DNA of 32,281 nucleotides from Kiritimatiellia bacterium (GTDB lineage Bacteria; Verrucomicrobiota; Kiritimatiellia; RFP12; UBA1067): the NCBI GenBank assembly GCA_016284515.1, contig JAEEOY010000046.1, positions 1-32,281 of the forward strand, written 5' to 3'. Positions 15,709 through 23,183 of this stretch are shown in pieces. Position numbers and translations under genes: made by a program. The notes beneath the pieces were generated by a model. That model was not told the DNA's origin. It ran no database searches and saw nothing but the letters and a program-made list of their open reading frames with translations. Numbering within the stretch: the stretch's first letter is position 1; each line of letters begins with the position of its first letter.

Positions 15709-16010
15709 AAAGGACGATTCTCGCAGTCGCTGCATTTCTCGCGCTTTCGCTTGCTGCCGCAGAGGCGCCGGCGAAGGGAGGCTCCGCGCCGAAGCCGGAG
15801 AAGAAGGAGCAGGTCCAGTGCTGGGCGGTGACGAAGTCGGGGAACCGCTGCACGCGGCGGGCGCGTCCGGGCGAGCGCTACTGCAAGCAGCATTCGTCGT
15901 CCGTCGCCCCGAAGAAGCCCCCGGCCCAGTGCATGTCGATGACGGAGAAGGGGAAGCAGTGCGAGAACAAGCCGGCCGAGGGCAAGCGCTACTGCTCCCG
16001 GCACCTGTGA
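15705..16010 (+). CDS. Small secreted protein with two DUF5763-like CCCH zinc-finger repeats
   Basis: A 101-residue protein from the ATG at 15705. MKRTILAVAAFLALSLAAAEA is a Sec signal peptide. The mature part has a Lys/Pro-rich linker and two repeats with identical spacing: C39-x9-C49-x10-C60-x2-H63 and C76-x9-C86-x10-C97-x2-H100, each reading like C-x-x-x-T-x-x-G-x-x-C then Y-C-x-x-H. This matches the DUF5763 type of putative zinc-binding module as I recall it. GGAGGGAAGG upstream is a good ribosome-binding site. It overlaps the broken DMT gene by ATGA. The function is unknown; two metal sites in an exported protein suggest metal binding or an extracytoplasmic structural role. Confidence 0.7.
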   Translation: MKRTILAVAAFLALSLAAAEAPAKGGSAPKPEKKEQVQCWAVTKSGNRCTRRARPGERYCKQHSSSVAPKKPPAQCMSMTEKGKQCENKPAEGKRYCSRHL

Positions 16011-16080
16011 GGTGATTGCACCATTCGTTCTGCCCATGTGCACGGTCTGATTGCCCGCGAACGTGCGAGAAGGAATATGG

Positions 16081-16086
16081 TACAAT
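16081..16086 (+). promoter_or_regulatory. -10 hexamer TACAAT, leaderless promoter of queH
   Basis: GGTACAATATTC ends nine bases before the ATG at 16096, so the transcript would start at or very near the start codon. No Shine-Dalgarno sequence fits in that space. Confidence 0.55.
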
Positions 16087-16095
16087 ATTCCAACA

Positions 16096-16686
16096 ATGGT
16101 CAAGGAATCAGGTATCAGCATGGAAATGTTGCGAGAGGAGAACAGGAAGCAGGAGAAGGCGACGCTGCTCCACGTCTGCTGCGGACCGTGCGCGAGCGCG
16201 TGCGTTCCGCGGCTGAAGGACGAGGGGCGGCGGGTGACTATGCTTTTCGCCAACTCCAACATCGACACCGCCGATGAGTTCGAGCACCGCCGCGCGGAGG
16301 CCGAGCGGCTCGCAGTCCACGATGGAGTCGCGTTCGCCTCGCTTCCCTACGACCACGCCGACTGGCTGGAGAAGGTCGCGCGCGGATACGAGGACGCGCC
16401 GGAGAAGGGGGCGAGATGCGAAAGGTGCTTCCGCTACAATCTCGGCAAGGCTGCGGAATGGGCGGCCGCGCATGGGTTCGATTCGTTCACCACTTCGCTC
16501 ACCGTCTCGCCGCACAAGCCGAGCGCAATGGTCTTTGCGGCTGGGCGCGAGGCGTCCGCCGGCGGTCCGTCTTTTCTTGAGTGCGACTTCAAGAAGCGAG
16601 AGGGGTTCAAGCTCTCCGTCGCAAGGGCGAAGGAGCTGGGACTCTACCGGCAGTCCTACTGCGGATGCGAATTTTCGCGCCGCTGA
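16096..16686 (+). CDS. queH: Epoxyqueuosine reductase QueH
   Basis: A 196-residue enzyme catalysing the last step of queuosine synthesis, reduction of epoxyqueuosine in tRNA to queuosine. It has the family Cys pattern: LLHVCCGPCASAC (Cys28, 29, 32), RCERCFRYNL near 107-110, and YCGCEF at the C-terminus (Cys189, 191), ligands for an iron-sulfur cluster and metal site. TTSLTVSPHK is also typical. The ATG at 16096 is chosen over the open-frame start at 16051 because TACAAT lies nine bases upstream of it. QueH is the non-homologous replacement for the cobalamin-dependent QueG. No other queuosine genes are nearby. Confidence 0.92.
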   Translation: MVKESGISMEMLREENRKQEKATLLHVCCGPCASACVPRLKDEGRRVTMLFANSNIDTADEFEHRRAEAERLAVHDGVAFASLPYDHADWLEKVARGYEDAPEKGARCERCFRYNLGKAAEWAAAHGFDSFTTSLTVSPHKPSAMVFAAGREASAGGPSFLECDFKKREGFKLSVARAKELGLYRQSYCGCEFSRR

Positions 16687-16742
16687 ACCATTAGCCCCCT
16701 CTGCGGCGTTTAACCAGGTAAACGGAACTAACAGGAGAAGAC

Positions 16743-17459
16743 ATGGAGGCTTTGAAGGCGAGCGGCGTATGCCGCAGATACGGGAACCAGGAGGTCCTTA
16801 AGGATTTCTCCCTCACTGTGCAGGAGGGAGGTTTCGAGGCGCTGATGGGTCCGAGCGGCAGCGGCAAGTCGACGTTCCTGCATCTGGCGGCCGGACTTCT
16901 CTCCGCCGACGCGGGCGAGATACTGGTCGGAGGCAGGGACGTCGTGAAGATGGGCGACACGGAGGCGACGAAGTTCCGCCGCCGCCACGTCGGCGTGGTG
17001 TTCCAGTCGTTCAACCTCCTCAACGAGAAGACGGTCCGCGACAACATTGTCCTTCCGCTGCGCCTCGACGGTGCGAAGGTTGACGAATCGCGGCTTGCCT
17101 CCCTCGTCTCGGCCCTCGGCATAGATGGCATTCTCCACAAAAAGCCCGAGGAGCTCTCGGGAGGCGAGCAGCAACGCGTCGCCATTGCGCGCGCTCTCCT
17201 CGCCGAGCCTGACGTCGTTCTTGCGGACGAGCCGACGGGAAATCTCGACGCGAAGGCGTCTAGGGCGATATGCGCGCTTCTTGGCGACCTGCACAAGTCG
17301 GAGAAAAGCGCCATTCTGGTCGTCACGCACGATCCGCAGGTCGCCGCCGCCGCGCAGAAGGTCCATTTCCTGAAGGACGGCAAGATCGCCGCCTCGCACG
17401 ACACGAAGGGCGATCCCGAACTCGTCTCGAAGCTGTACCTCGAGACCTACCGCGGATAG
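16743..17459 (+). CDS. ABC transporter ATP-binding protein (LolD/MacB-type)
   Basis: A 238-residue ATPase. Walker A GPSGSGKS (36-43), Q-loop VVFQSFNLL, signature [16 protein letters not shown], Walker [13 protein letters not shown] and the switch His in [13 protein letters not shown] and length place it with the LolD/MacB/FtsE group, which powers mechanotransmission or lipoprotein release with FtsX-fold permeases. AGGAGA lies upstream of the ATG. The permease gene follows after six bases, so they form a two-gene transporter. The substrate is unknown. Confidence 0.9.
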   Translation: MEALKASGVCRRYGNQEVLKDFSLTVQEGGFEALMGPSGSGKSTFLHLAAGLLSADAGEILVGGRDVVKMGDTEATKFRRRHVGVVFQSFNLLNEKTVRDNIVLPLRLDGAKVDESRLASLVSALGIDGILHKKPEELSGGEQQRVAIARALLAEPDVVLADEPTGNLDAKASRAICALLGDLHKSEKSAILVVTHDPQVAAAAQKVHFLKDGKIAASHDTKGDPELVSKLYLETYRG

Positions 17460-17465
17460 TGGAAT

Positions 17466-19637
17466 ATGAAAGCTAGACATATCTGTGCGGCGCTCGGGAT
17501 CGCGGCGGCAGTTGGGGCCGTGGTGTTCATGCAGTCGCTCGTTGCGACGAACGACCATCAGGCGGTCGCGATGGCGGAGCGCATGCTCTCCGCCGTTCCC
17601 GTGGAGGAGGGCGCGAAGAGCGTGCAGCTGCAGCTCGACTTCCGTCCCGACGGACACGTCCTGCAGGGTCCGCCGATGATGGCGTTCGCCGCCACGCGCA
17701 AGGGGATCTCCGGCGCGCTCGTCACCAAGGCGCTATTCGCGCAGCGCCGCGTTAAGAACCTTCCCGCTGTCGGCGACGAGCTGACTCTCGTCGGCAGGAA
17801 GGGCGCGTACCGCGTGAAGATAGCTGGCTTCCTCGACTGGGAGCGTCCGGTGCGCGGCTATCCCAACATGTTCCTCCCGCCGGACGCCGTTCTTGAGATC
17901 GACGAGGAGTGGCAGGACTTCGCCCCCGTCACGGCAGAAGAAGCGGCGCCGATGTTTATGTCCGACGCCGGACGCAACATGGACCGGGCGAAGGGGCTGC
18001 TACTCTGGGCCGCGGCGCTTACGGCGCTTTGCCTTCTGCTGAACTCGCTGTACCTGTCCGTCGAGGCCCGCAGACGCGAGACGGCGATACTGCGCATGGT
18101 CGGCATGACGCGCGGCGGAGTCGCCGCGCTTGTCGTGCGCGAGGCGCTGGCGCTCACCTTCGCTGGACTTGTTCTCGGCGTGGCGGCAGCGCTCGCGGCG
18201 CTCCACATCTACGTCGCGTGCGATCCGGCGACGTTCCCGTCCGGCGCGGCAGTCGGCGCGAAGGGCATCGTCCTCTCCTCGCTGACCGCGCCCTTCGTCG
18301 CTCTGTTCGGAGTCCTGCTCGCGCTCAAGCCCGCGCTCTCCGTGCGTCCGCTAGAGGCGGCGTCCGGACGCGCCCCGCGCAAGCGGCATCTCGGCATGCT
18401 CGTCGCCTTCGCGTGCGGATTCGGCGCGTTCGTCGCGGTCGAGGTGTGGGGCTCGTCGCTGACGAAGCCGTTCGTGCCGTCGCCGGAGTGGCCGGACGCG
18501 ATAGTTTCGATCCTTCCCGGGGGCGTCTCCAGCTTCGACATCGAAAAGCTCCGCGACCTTAAGGGCGTGAGGCGCATCGGCGAGCTGCAGCCTCTCCAGG
18601 TGAACATCCTCCCGCTGGAGGAGCTTTCCGGATTCGGCGCTGGCGGCGGAGGAGGGCGCGGCGGAAGGGGCGGCCCGCCCCGCAAGGCATACCGCAACGC
18701 GCTTCTGCTCGCGAGCGCGTGGCTGCCGGACTTCAAATTCTCCGCCGGCGACAGGGCCTCGGCCGAGAAGGCGCTCGCCGAAGGCGACAACTGCGTCGTC
18801 ACCGAGATGATGGCCCGCGCGCACGGACTCTCCCTCGGAGGAGAGCTCAAGGTCGATGCGGGGCGCGGACTCGAGATCGCGCTCAAGATCGTCGGGATCG
18901 TGGACCTCAACTGGCACATGGTGACGAGCCGCGGACTCCTCCGCGGGATGAACCGCATGCCCGTGAACACCGACGGTCCCGTCTTCGTCTCGTTTGACAC
19001 CCTCGCGGCGTGCGACATGCGTCCGCAGGAGTTCGTCAAGATGACGCACGTGTGGCTCGACTACGATCCGGAATTCCTTGCCGGGCGCGGCGTATTTGCC
19101 GCGGGGCGCGAGGTTGAGCGCGAGATCGTCGAGGCGCTGGACGGAGCGTGGAGCGAGGATAAGGACGGCGAGGTGCGCGGCAATACCGTGCGGCTTCATT
19201 CGCGCGACGAGGTGGCGGACGGAACGCTTGCGCACGGCACGGACCTCGTCGGCGCGATGGCTCGCGTCCCGTTCATCTTCCTCGCCGTCATATCGCTCGG
19301 CTTCATCGCCATGCTCGTCGCGTCGTTCGAGTCTCGCCGCCGCGAGTTCGCCGTCATGCGCGCCGTCGGCGCGACGCGCCTCCAGCTTGCGGGGGTCCTA
19401 GTTGGGGAGGCGCTCCGCGTCGCATCCGCCGCGGTCGTGCTCGGTCTTTTCGGAGGCGCGCTCGTCGGATGGCTCTGCACGGCCGGAACGCGCGCGGCGA
19501 TGGCGAACTGGGGTCTCCCCGCGACGTTCTCCGTTCCGTTCGCCGTAATAGCCGAAGGCGCTCTCGGCGCGGTCGTGTTTGCGCTTCTCGTCGCGATCCC
19601 GGCTTCGCTTGCGATCGTCCGCCGCCGCCGCTCGTAA
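17466..19637 (+). CDS. ABC transporter permease with two FtsX domains
   Basis: A 723-residue inner-membrane protein, partner of the preceding ATPase. TM1 is near 6-26; an extracytoplasmic region follows; then TM segments near 177-199, 222-250 and 268-290. The whole plan repeats in the second half, ending with three TM segments. The cytoplasmic loop signature occurs twice (EARRRETAILRMVGMTR near 200 and ESRRREFAVMRAVGATR near 620), showing two FtsX domains in one chain, as in large predicted permeases. A Gly/Arg-rich stretch (GAGGGGGRGGRGG near 396-408) in the second extracytoplasmic domain is unusual. No HlyD-type partner lies next to it. The role is an exporter or mechanotransmission device of unknown substrate. 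Confidence 0.85.
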   Translation: MKARHICAALGIAAAVGAVVFMQSLVATNDHQAVAMAERMLSAVPVEEGAKSVQLQLDFRPDGHVLQGPPMMAFAATRKGISGALVTKALFAQRRVKNLPAVGDELTLVGRKGAYRVKIAGFLDWERPVRGYPNMFLPPDAVLEIDEEWQDFAPVTAEEAAPMFMSDAGRNMDRAKGLLLWAAALTALCLLLNSLYLSVEARRRETAILRMVGMTRGGVAALVVREALALTFAGLVLGVAAALAALHIYVACDPATFPSGAAVGAKGIVLSSLTAPFVALFGVLLALKPALSVRPLEAASGRAPRKRHLGMLVAFACGFGAFVAVEVWGSSLTKPFVPSPEWPDAIVSILPGGVSSFDIEKLRDLKGVRRIGELQPLQVNILPLEELSGFGAGGGGGRGGRGGPPRKAYRNALLLASAWLPDFKFSAGDRASAEKALAEGDNCVVTEMMARAHGLSLGGELKVDAGRGLEIALKIVGIVDLNWHMVTSRGLLRGMNRMPVNTDGPVFVSFDTLAACDMRPQEFVKMTHVWLDYDPEFLAGRGVFAAGREVEREIVEALDGAWSEDKDGEVRGNTVRLHSRDEVADGTLAHGTDLVGAMARVPFIFLAVISLGFIAMLVASFESRRREFAVMRAVGATRLQLAGVLVGEALRVASAAVVLGLFGGALVGWLCTAGTRAAMANWGLPATFSVPFAVIAEGALGAVVFALLVAIPASLAIVRRRRS

Positions 19638-19643
19638 ATTTGC

Positions 19644-19649
19644 TATAAT
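19644..19649 (+). promoter_or_regulatory. -10 hexamer TATAAT, leaderless promoter of fabD
   Basis: TATAAT is followed by eight bases and then ATG (19658). It sits only 6 bases after the stop codon of the permease gene. No Shine-Dalgarno sequence can be seen. Confidence 0.6.
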
Positions 19650-19657
19650 ATACGGCC

Positions 19658-20581
19658 ATGAAGAATTGTTGCATGTTTGCGGGCCAAGGTGCCCAGGTTC
19701 CGGGAATGGGCAAGGACTTTGCCGAGGCCGATCCCGAGGTGATGTCCCTCTTCGACAGGGCGAACGCCGTTCTTGGCTTCGACCTCAAGAAGACGTGCTT
19801 TGAAGGTCCGGCCGAGGAGCTGACGAAGTCCAACATCTGCCAGCCCGCCATTTTCGTGACGAGCTATGCGGCGTATCTCACGCTGCAGAAGCGCCGTCCT
19901 GTCGCCTTTGACTGCGCGGCGGGCCTTTCGCTCGGCGAGTGGGGCGCGCTGTGCGCGGCCGGTGTCTTGGACTTCGAGTCGACGCTCAAGGTGCTCGAGG
20001 CGCGCGGCAGGTTCATGCAGGAGGCGTGCGAGGCGACTCCTTCCGGGATGATCGCGATTGTCGGTGCGTCCCCGGACCAGCTCAAGGCGCTCTGCGACGC
20101 GACGGGCTGCACGGTCGCGAACGTCAATTCGGCGGCGCAGCAGGTGCTCTCCGGCTCGAAGGACGCGATTGCGGCGTGCGCGGCGAAGGCGAAGGAGCTT
20201 GGCGTCAAGCGCGCGATTCCGCTCGCCACGGCCGGCGGGTTCCATTCCGAGTTCATGCGCCCCGCGCGCGAGAAGCTCGCTCCGGTGCTGGACTCCATTT
20301 CGTTCTCCGCTCCGAAGTTCCCGGTCCTTTCCAACGTGACGGGGAAGCCCCACGCCTCCGACGGCGCGGCGATCAAGGCGATGATGCTCGAGCAGGTGAC
20401 CGGCACGACCAACTGGGCTGCTGACGTCGAGGCGGCGAAGGCGCTCGGATGCGGCATGTTCGTCGAGTTCGGCCCCGGCAAGGTGCTTTCCGGCCTCGTA
20501 AAGAAGATCGATCCCGCGCTCGCGACGGCGAACGTCGCCGACATTGCGTCGCTCGACGCTACGGTCGCGGCTCTTGGCTGA
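19658..20581 (+). CDS. fabD: Malonyl-CoA:ACP transacylase
   Basis: A 307-residue enzyme that moves malonyl groups from CoA to acyl carrier protein to begin fatty-acid synthesis. FAGQGAQVPGMG at the N-terminus, nucleophile GLSLGEWGAL (Ser91 in GxSxG; His is more usual than Glu-Trp after the Gly), a QQVLSG stretch, and catalytic His in AGGFHSEFM (near 195). Length is normal. It is a lone fab gene here with its own leaderless promoter and an intrinsic terminator eight bases after the stop codon, so it is a single-gene transcript. Confidence 0.95.
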   Translation: MKNCCMFAGQGAQVPGMGKDFAEADPEVMSLFDRANAVLGFDLKKTCFEGPAEELTKSNICQPAIFVTSYAAYLTLQKRRPVAFDCAAGLSLGEWGALCAAGVLDFESTLKVLEARGRFMQEACEATPSGMIAIVGASPDQLKALCDATGCTVANVNSAAQQVLSGSKDAIAACAAKAKELGVKRAIPLATAGGFHSEFMRPAREKLAPVLDSISFSAPKFPVLSNVTGKPHASDGAAIKAMMLEQVTGTTNWAADVEAAKALGCGMFVEFGPGKVLSGLVKKIDPALATANVADIASLDATVAALG

Positions 20582-20588
20582 CAGGAAC

Positions 20589-20616
20589 GCGGCCGTCTCA
20601 GGGCGGCCGCCTTTTT
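20589..20616 (+). terminator. Rho-independent terminator of fabD
   Basis: GCGGCCG (20589-20595), an 8-base loop, CGGCCGC (20604-20610), then C and TTTTT. A perfect 7-base GC stem placed just after the fabD stop codon. Confidence 0.85.
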
Positions 20617-20630
20617 CCTCCCGTCCCCAC

Positions 20631-20660
20631 TTGACATACATACCCGAAGGTATGTATAAT
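20631..20660 (+). promoter_or_regulatory. Consensus promoter with palindromic operator for the NodT-type gene
   Basis: TTGACA (20631-20636) and TATAAT (20655-20660) with 18 bases between. Filling that spacer is a perfect inverted repeat ATACATACC-CGAA-GGTATGTAT (20636-20657), touching the last base of the -35 and the first three of the -10. This is the best consensus promoter in the window, and such placement is typical of repression by a TetR- or MarR-type dimer. No regulator gene lies next to it. Confidence 0.8.
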
Positions 20661-20695
20661 ATTCAAGTTTTTATGAGGTGGAAAAGGGAAAGACT

Positions 20696-22198
20696 ATGAG
20701 AAGTGGCATTCTGACGACATCTGTGTTTGCGCTGGCGGCCGCTGGCTGTGCGTATCTTCCGTCCGTAGGGCCGGACTACTCCGAGCCTGCAATCGACGTA
20801 GGCGGGGAAGGGCTGCGCTCGCTGCCGGACGCGGGGTATCCGACGACGAACCGCACCGACATCGGCGAGTGGAAGCCGGCGGAAGGCGGGGATGACGTGC
20901 GCAAGCTCGTCACGACGGACGACATCGCCGCGTGGTGGAGCCGCTTCGACGACGGAGTGCTTACGAACCTCGTAGCGGACGCTGTCGAGGGGAATCTCTC
21001 CTATCAGATCGCGTTTCGCAGACTTGAGCAGTCGCGCTGGGCGCTGTTCGGCTCGTACGCCGCGTTCAGACCGACTGTCGCAATGTACGGCAGCGGCACG
21101 ATGACGCATGCGGAGCGCTACACGTCCTCTCAGTACGCGGCCTGGCGCTCGACCGGCTCCAAGCGCAACTACGGGGACATATTCCGCGGCGGATTCGACG
21201 CGTCGTGGGAGATCGACCTCTTCGGCGGCAACAGGAGGGCGACCGAGGCCGCCGAGGCGGAGATGGAGGCCGCGGAGTGGAATCTCGCGGACGCATGGGT
21301 GACGCTCACATCCGAGGTCGGACGCGAATACATCGAGCTGAGGACGACGCAGCAGCGCATCGCCGTCGCGCGCACGAACCTCGTGCTGCAGACCGAGACG
21401 TACGACATCCTGAAGTCGCGCTTCGATTCCGGAATCGGAGACGAGCTGGCCGTAAACCAGTCGAAGTACATCGTCGACCAGACGCTCGCGACGATTCCGC
21501 CGCTGCTCGCGCAGGAGGAGAAGCTCATGAACGCGATCGCGGTTCTCACCGGCGGCATGCCTGGAACGCGCCACGACGAGCTCAGGGAATGCCCCAACCG
21601 CAACTGGCTGCTCGACCCCGCCAGGGTGGCGGAGGTTTCGCTGGACATGCTCCGCGCCAGGCCGGACGTCCGCGCGGCGGAGCGCCGTCTCGCCGCGCAG
21701 ACGGCGAAGGTCGGCGTCGCGAAGTCGCTCTGGTTCCCGAAGCTGTACATAAACGGAACGCTCGGGCTCGAGTCGGTCAAAGTGCACAAGTTCCTCGGGA
21801 AGGGCGACTTCTACGGCGCGATTGGTCCGTCGATAAGCTGGCCGATCTTCCAGGGCGGCAGCATCTACGCGAACGTGAAGGCCGAGGAGTCCAGGATGGA
21901 CGAGGCGTTCCTCTCGTACGAGAGCGCGGTACAGAACGCCTACCGCGAGGTCCGCGACGCATACGCCGCGTACACTCAGGAGTACCACCGCTACCAGGCG
22001 CTGCAGGGCGCCGTGAAGGCGGCGCAGGACGCCGTCGCGATTTCGAACGACCTGTACAAGAACGGACTCAGGGACTTCACCGCCGTCATCGATGCGCAGC
22101 GCTCGCTGCTCTCGCTCGAGGAGGCGCTCGTCGTCTCCCGCGGACAGATCACCGTCGACCTCATCGCGCTGTTCAAGTCCCTCGGCGGCGGATTCTGA
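20696..22198 (+). CDS. NodT-family RND efflux outer-membrane factor lipoprotein
   Basis: A 500-residue TolC-like channel. The signal peptide ends in a lipobox (LAAAGC, Cys18), followed by VGPDYSEP, the usual start of NodT/OprM mature proteins (VGPDY). Two outer-membrane-efflux (OEP) repeats follow: WWSRFDDGVLTNLV, GFDASWEIDLFGG, a coiled-coil helical region, then RPDVRAAERRLAAQTAKVGVAKS, and near the C-terminus YKNGLRDFTAVIDAQRSLLSLE. It forms the trimeric outer-membrane exit duct for tripartite pumps. The ATG at 20696 with AAAAGGGA upstream is preferred over GTG at 20678. It stands alone behind a palindromic operator, with no membrane-fusion protein next to it; the MacAB-like operon at 27505 could be a partner. 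Confidence 0.92.
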   Translation: MRSGILTTSVFALAAAGCAYLPSVGPDYSEPAIDVGGEGLRSLPDAGYPTTNRTDIGEWKPAEGGDDVRKLVTTDDIAAWWSRFDDGVLTNLVADAVEGNLSYQIAFRRLEQSRWALFGSYAAFRPTVAMYGSGTMTHAERYTSSQYAAWRSTGSKRNYGDIFRGGFDASWEIDLFGGNRRATEAAEAEMEAAEWNLADAWVTLTSEVGREYIELRTTQQRIAVARTNLVLQTETYDILKSRFDSGIGDELAVNQSKYIVDQTLATIPPLLAQEEKLMNAIAVLTGGMPGTRHDELRECPNRNWLLDPARVAEVSLDMLRARPDVRAAERRLAAQTAKVGVAKSLWFPKLYINGTLGLESVKVHKFLGKGDFYGAIGPSISWPIFQGGSIYANVKAEESRMDEAFLSYESAVQNAYREVRDAYAAYTQEYHRYQALQGAVKAAQDAVAISNDLYKNGLRDFTAVIDAQRSLLSLEEALVVSRGQITVDLIALFKSLGGGF

Positions 22199-22282
22199 CC
22201 AGGCGCTCGTTCCACAGGGGCGTAAGGCGTCCATGCGCGCTCTGGGTGTAAATCTCCCGAACTTTTGGACTGAAAAATGTGG

Positions 22283-22288
22283 TATAAT
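22283..22288 (+). promoter_or_regulatory. -10 hexamer TATAAT of the nifU-like/iorB/exporter operon
   Basis: TATAAT in the GGTATAATAAT context. The expected start near 22295 gives a leader of about 50 bases before the ATG at 22347, unlike the leaderless genes nearby. No clear -35 element is seen. Confidence 0.5.
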
Positions 22289-22346
22289 AATCGGCGTTGG
22301 CCGTAGAAGGCGAATTTCAACAAGAAAGCGACAAGGTTAGTGAACT

Positions 22347-22565
22347 ATGGAAGAGAAAATCAAGGCTAAGCTGGACGAGCTCCGCGTCGGGCTTCAGGCG
22401 GACGGCGGCGACCTCGAGCTCGTCAAGATCGAGGGCAAGGTCGTGTATCTCAAGCTCGTCGGGCACTGCGGGAGCTGTCCGTTCGCGATGATGACCCTCA
22501 AGCAGGGCATCGAGGCCGGGCTTCAGGAGATCGATCCCGAGATAACCGTGGAGCGGGTGGCATAA
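22347..22565 (+). CDS. NifU-like C-terminal domain protein (Fe-S scaffold/carrier)
   Basis: A 72-residue stand-alone NifU_C domain. GLQADGGDLELVKIEG followed by VGHCGSCPFAMMTLKQGIE carries the C-x-x-C pair (Cys41, Cys44) that binds a labile iron-sulfur cluster for transfer to target proteins. The length is typical for the Nfu stand-alone form. It begins a run of closely spaced genes (2 bases to the next, then 19). Its neighbour is a subunit of an oxidoreductase whose partner complex uses Fe-S clusters, a plausible link. Confidence 0.88.
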   Translation: MEEKIKAKLDELRVGLQADGGDLELVKIEGKVVYLKLVGHCGSCPFAMMTLKQGIEAGLQEIDPEITVERVA

Positions 22566-22567
22566 GC

Positions 22568-23164
22568 ATGAAGACTGTCAACGTTTCGCTCGTCGGCGTC
22601 GGCGGGCAGGGCATCATCCTCACGGCGGACATCCTTGCAAAGACCGCGGCGATCGCGGGAATGGACGTCAAGAAGTCCGAAATCCACGGCATGGCCCAGC
22701 GCGGCGGTTCGGTGACGAGCCAGGTGCGCTTCGGCACGTCCGTCGCCTCGCCGATCATCCAGGAGGGCACGGCCGACATTCTCGTCTCCTTCGACAAGGT
22801 CGAGGCGCTCAGGAACTCGGGCATCCTCGCGAAGGGCGGCACGGCGCTCGTCAACGACCTGTATCTCGTTCCCGTCACCGTCTCGTCCGGGCAGCAGAAG
22901 ACGCCCGAGGACCTCGACGGAAAGGTCAAGAAGGCTTTCGGAAAGAGCCTCATCCTCGTCGACGCGATGAAGGTCGCGACCGAGGAGGTCGGCAACGCGC
23001 GCACGATGAACATGGTGCTCGCAGGCGCGCTTTCGGCGCTGTGTCCGTTCAAGGAGGAACTCTGGCTCCAGGCGATGGCCGAGATGCTCTCGGGCCCGAA
23101 GGCCAAGCTCCTCGAGGTAAACAAGAAGGCGTTCGCCCTCGGGCGCGCCGCAGCGCTGGCCTGA
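22568..23164 (+). CDS. iorB: Indolepyruvate:ferredoxin oxidoreductase beta subunit-like protein
   Basis: A 198-residue protein of the 2-oxoacid:acceptor oxidoreductase gamma-domain family. SLVGVGGQGIILTADILA near the N-terminus is the typical glycine-rich start, KKSEIHGMAQRGGSV is the characteristic IorB motif, and NARTMNMVLAGALSAL follows. With IorA this enzyme oxidatively decarboxylates aryl pyruvates using ferredoxin, indicating anaerobic metabolism. The large iorA gene is not in this window; only the small subunit is found, between a NifU-like gene and an ABC exporter. Confidence 0.85.
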   Translation: MKTVNVSLVGVGGQGIILTADILAKTAAIAGMDVKKSEIHGMAQRGGSVTSQVRFGTSVASPIIQEGTADILVSFDKVEALRNSGILAKGGTALVNDLYLVPVTVSSGQQKTPEDLDGKVKKAFGKSLILVDAMKVATEEVGNARTMNMVLAGALSALCPFKEELWLQAMAEMLSGPKAKLLEVNKKAFALGRAAALA

Positions 23165-23183
23165 CCGGCCGCACCGCACCGAG

